64,000 nt of DNA, taken from NCBI GenBank assembly GCA_947396885.1, contig OX377202.1:69536643-69600642 (forward strand), read 5' to 3'. The notes beneath the pieces are model-generated. The model saw nothing but the letters and a program-made list of their open reading frames with translations. It was not told where the DNA came from and ran no database searches. Positions 32,801-64,000 of this stretch are shown here, in pieces (position 1 is the first letter of the stretch; every line of letters begins with the position of its first letter). Source of the DNA: Heligmosomoides polygyrus polygyrus (Eukaryota > Nematoda > Chromadorea > Rhabditida > Heligmosomidae). A program made the translations under genes and the position numbers.

Positions 32801-32980
32801 CGTTTTAATATGGGAGTCGATACTAGGGTGCAGCAACACATTATGACGCAGGGATCGAACTCACCTCGTTTCGTCCTTGAGGCAACCTCCGCCACCCTAT
32901 CCACTGCGTCAGCGGATCGTTAACCACTGTTAAATATTATACCGTAACGAAACATGTCTTGTTACTAATTGGGAGATGGC
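32800..32980 (-). repeat. tRNA-derived SINE
   Basis: On the minus strand, an A-box-like TGACGCAGTGG (32901-32911) is followed by a B-box-like GAGTTCGATCCC (32851-32862) at tRNA-like spacing. The flanks TGACGCAG and CTGCGTCA are complementary but sit in the wrong place for an acceptor stem. A partial second copy at 28770 supports a dispersed repeat, not a functional tRNA gene. Confidence 0.6.
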
Positions 32981-33403
32981 CATTTCTCCTATAGCAAGCG
33001 TTCTTGCCGTTCCGGCGTACCATTGAGATAGTTCTCTTGTTATGGAACGGCTACACTAAAAAGCGAAGCTAGACGAGTTTTGAAAAGGGATGCAACAGGT
33101 GAAGAAACCCTAATTTACCGACCACGAGTTCAATGTACCAAATCTTCTCGATGCACAAAGTCAATCAATTAGACTATCCCACTTAGTAAAAAACTGGCGA
33201 TAGTTTTCTGAATGCAGCAAGTGCTTCACGGCGACAAACACAATTGCATATCTTTTACACCTTTTGCGCCCATCTGAAGCAATGAAGTGTTCAAATCAAA
33301 ACTCTTTCCATGGCGGAATCCTACGTCCACCGAATTCCGCAAACCTTCGCGCATAGTGAAGACCTAACGACGATGGCAATACTCCGTTCAGAAGTTCATG
33401 TGC

Positions 33404-63995
<30,592 letters not shown>

Positions 63996-64000
63996 TCATA

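Noticed and set aside
32845..32915. tRNA gene on the minus strand
   Set aside because: A and B boxes are present, but no proper acceptor stem or anticodon arm was found, and a related partial copy at 28770 points to a SINE.

Overview
The window is eukaryotic, intron-rich DNA that looks like a nematode chromosome, most likely a strongylid or hookworm-type clade V worm. Two spliced host genes match nematode proteins exon by exon. The repeats (two RTE families, a CR1-type LINE, several mariner/maT elements, a Tc4/Tc5-like element, MITEs) are of the kind that fills such genomes. No bacterial, phage or CRISPR features were seen. Only C-terminal parts of the two host genes are recognised here. Everything else is transposable-element sequence, mostly broken, or unassigned intronic/intergenic DNA.

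Host gene 1 (plus strand, about 6388-15145) encodes the C-terminal part of the spliceosome-associated cyclophilin CWC27 (C. elegans cyn-16). Five exons join with matching splice phases and end in the family-typical tail. Its introns hold an almost intact 3-kb RTE retrotransposon with a 17-bp target duplication, an RTE 3' fragment, a 750-bp inverted-repeat element and SINE-like repeats.

Host gene 2 (minus strand, 63824 down to 33404) encodes the C-terminal part of LIN-29, the C2H2 zinc-finger factor that ends the heterochronic pathway. Six exons carry all five zinc fingers and the C-terminal tail. They are spread over 30 kb because the introns are packed with transposons. The N-terminal exons lie beyond position 64000.

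Region by region: 1-1379, no gene; 1380-5871, degenerate RTE fragments and a piggyBac-type TTAA MITE, possibly inside one hAT-like pair of ends; 6388-15145, cyn-16; 15146-20460, copies of a 750-bp TIR family, a maT (DD37D) transposon and a decayed mariner; 20460-25682, a four-layer nest in which a mariner was split by a Tc4/Tc5-like transposon (TTA target duplication), that element was split by an RTE, and the mariner was split a second time by a CR1 LINE; 25683-33400, unassigned ORF, possible LTR sequence, nested TIR elements, tRNA-like SINEs and MITEs; 33404-63824, lin-29 with mariner, RTE and MITE insertions in its introns.

The two host genes act in unrelated processes (pre-mRNA splicing; developmental timing) and nothing suggests joint regulation. 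The most informative content is the recoverable order of transposon insertions and several apparently unclassified non-autonomous inverted-repeat families, plus near-perfect hairpins of unknown origin.
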